From contig DAHVRG010000110.1 of assembly GCA_027322565.1 (NCBI GenBank), forward strand, positions 1 to 5,123: DNA of 5,123 nucleotides, given 5' to 3'. The notes beneath the pieces were generated by a model. That model saw nothing but the letters and a program-made list of their open reading frames with translations. It made no database searches and had not been told where the DNA came from. Positions 4,455-5,123 of the stretch are shown one piece after another; within the stretch, counting starts at the first letter, position 1; each line of letters begins with the position of its first letter. The position numbers and the translations under genes are program-made. This stretch comes from Georgenia sp. Lineage in GTDB: Bacteria > Actinomycetota > Actinomycetes > Actinomycetales > Actinomycetaceae.

Positions 4455-5123
4455 GTGAACCAAGAAGCACGCAGTGTGCTGGTGACCGGCGCGAGCCGGG
4501 GGATCGGACGCGCCGTCGCCGAGGCCTTCGTGGCCGCCGGTGACCGGGTCGCCACCATCCACCGGGGCGGCGAGCTGCCCGAGGGAGTGCTCGGCGTGCG
4601 CGGCGACATGCGCGACACCGAGTCCATCGACGCCGGTATCGGTGAGATCGAGGAAGCCCACGGCCCGGTCGAGGTGCTCGTGGCCAACGCCGGCATGACC
4701 CGCGACCAGCTCCTCATGCGGATGCGCGACGAGGAGTTCGAGGAGGTGCTCGACGTCAACCTCACCGGGGTGTTCCGCTGCGTGCTGCGGGTGTCGAAGG
4801 GCATGATCCGCAAGCGCGGCGGGCGGATCATCCTCATGGGTTCGGTGGTAGGCATGTACGGCAACGCCGGTCAGGTCAACTACTCCGCCACCAAGGCCGC
4901 CCTGGTCGGCATGGCCCGGTCCATCACCCGCGAGCTGGGGTCGCGCAACATCACCGCGAACGTCATCGCGCCCGGGTTCATCGACACCGACATGACCCGC
5001 GAGCTGCCCGAGGCGCGCCAGGAGGCGCTCAAGGCGGCCATTCCCGCCGGTCGCTTCGGGGACGTGTCCGACATCGTCGGCGCCGTCCGGTATCTTGCCT
5101 CTCCGGCAGCCGCCTACGTCTCC
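4455..5123 (+). CDS. fabG: 3-oxoacyl-ACP reductase FabG, MabA-like, 3' end beyond the window
   Basis: From the GTG at 4455, 223 residues are visible without a stop; the family is about 235-250 residues, so only the last 10-20 are missing. It is a classical short-chain dehydrogenase: NADP(H)-binding TGASRGIG (11-18), HRGG (36-39) as in the NADP-preferring MabA group, NAG (78-80), and the catalytic residues Asn102, Ser130, Tyr143 and Lys147 (NYSATK). APGFIDTDMT (about 174-183) follows. It reduces 3-oxoacyl-ACP to 3-hydroxyacyl-ACP with NADPH in fatty acid elongation in the cytoplasm. Similarity along the whole length is closest, from memory, to mycobacterial MabA (FabG1), though with about ten fewer N-terminal residues. 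In actinobacteria this gene is typically followed by the enoyl-ACP reductase gene (inhA/fabI), which would lie just outside. It is divergent from the DUF3099-SURF1 unit. Confidence 0.95.
   Translation, partial: MNQEARSVLVTGASRGIGRAVAEAFVAAGDRVATIHRGGELPEGVLGVRGDMRDTESIDAGIGEIEEAHGPVEVLVANAGMTRDQLLMRMRDEEFEEVLDVNLTGVFRCVLRVSKGMIRKRGGRIILMGSVVGMYGNAGQVNYSATKAALVGMARSITRELGSRNITANVIAPGFIDTDMTRELPEARQEALKAAIPAGRFGDVSDIVGAVRYLASPAAAYVS

Noticed and set aside
4298..4864. A 188-codon minus-strand frame opposite fabG
   Set aside because: It is antisense to a gene with all its catalytic residues and has Ser/Arg/Thr-rich composition without motifs.

Overview
The window is very G+C-rich, with almost every codon ending in G or C. 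It uses GTG and TTG starts and carries typical actinobacterial families: an ABC-F protein, a DUF3099 protein, SURF1 and a MabA-like FabG. It is chromosomal DNA of an actinomycete; the genus cannot be settled from this sequence. I see no mobile element, CRISPR array, tRNA or rRNA. Seven protein genes fill nearly all of it, two of them cut by the window edges.

Left part (1-2296, plus strand): the 3' nine-tenths of a two-domain ABC-F ATPase, a strong GC hairpin that is probably its terminator, then a small P-loop kinase-like ATPase. The kinase frame runs on past its expected end and into the tail of the next, convergent gene.

Middle (2214-4349, minus strand): an acidic-stalked lipoprotein gene with its own good promoter and a TTG start. 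Upstream of it lies a compact three-gene unit, read from right to left: DUF3099 membrane protein, a 77-residue Cys/His-rich protein, and SURF1. Both junctions in this unit are 4-bp stop/start overlaps (GTGA and ATGA), so the three are very probably translated together. SURF1 links the unit to assembly of the haem/copper terminal oxidase. The small Cys/His protein is the least understood member and the best candidate for something new.

Right part (4350-5123): a 105-bp divergent promoter region, then fabG (mabA-like 3-oxoacyl-ACP reductase, plus strand), which leaves the window before its stop. The DUF3099 unit appears to start as a leaderless transcript, whereas fabG has a short leader with a Shine-Dalgarno.

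The window is mostly ordinary housekeeping sequence. The points worth a second look are the uncharacterised Cys/His protein coupled to SURF1, an odd first 50 bases where the first ABC-F Walker A lysine should be, and the over-long 3' end of the kinase gene.
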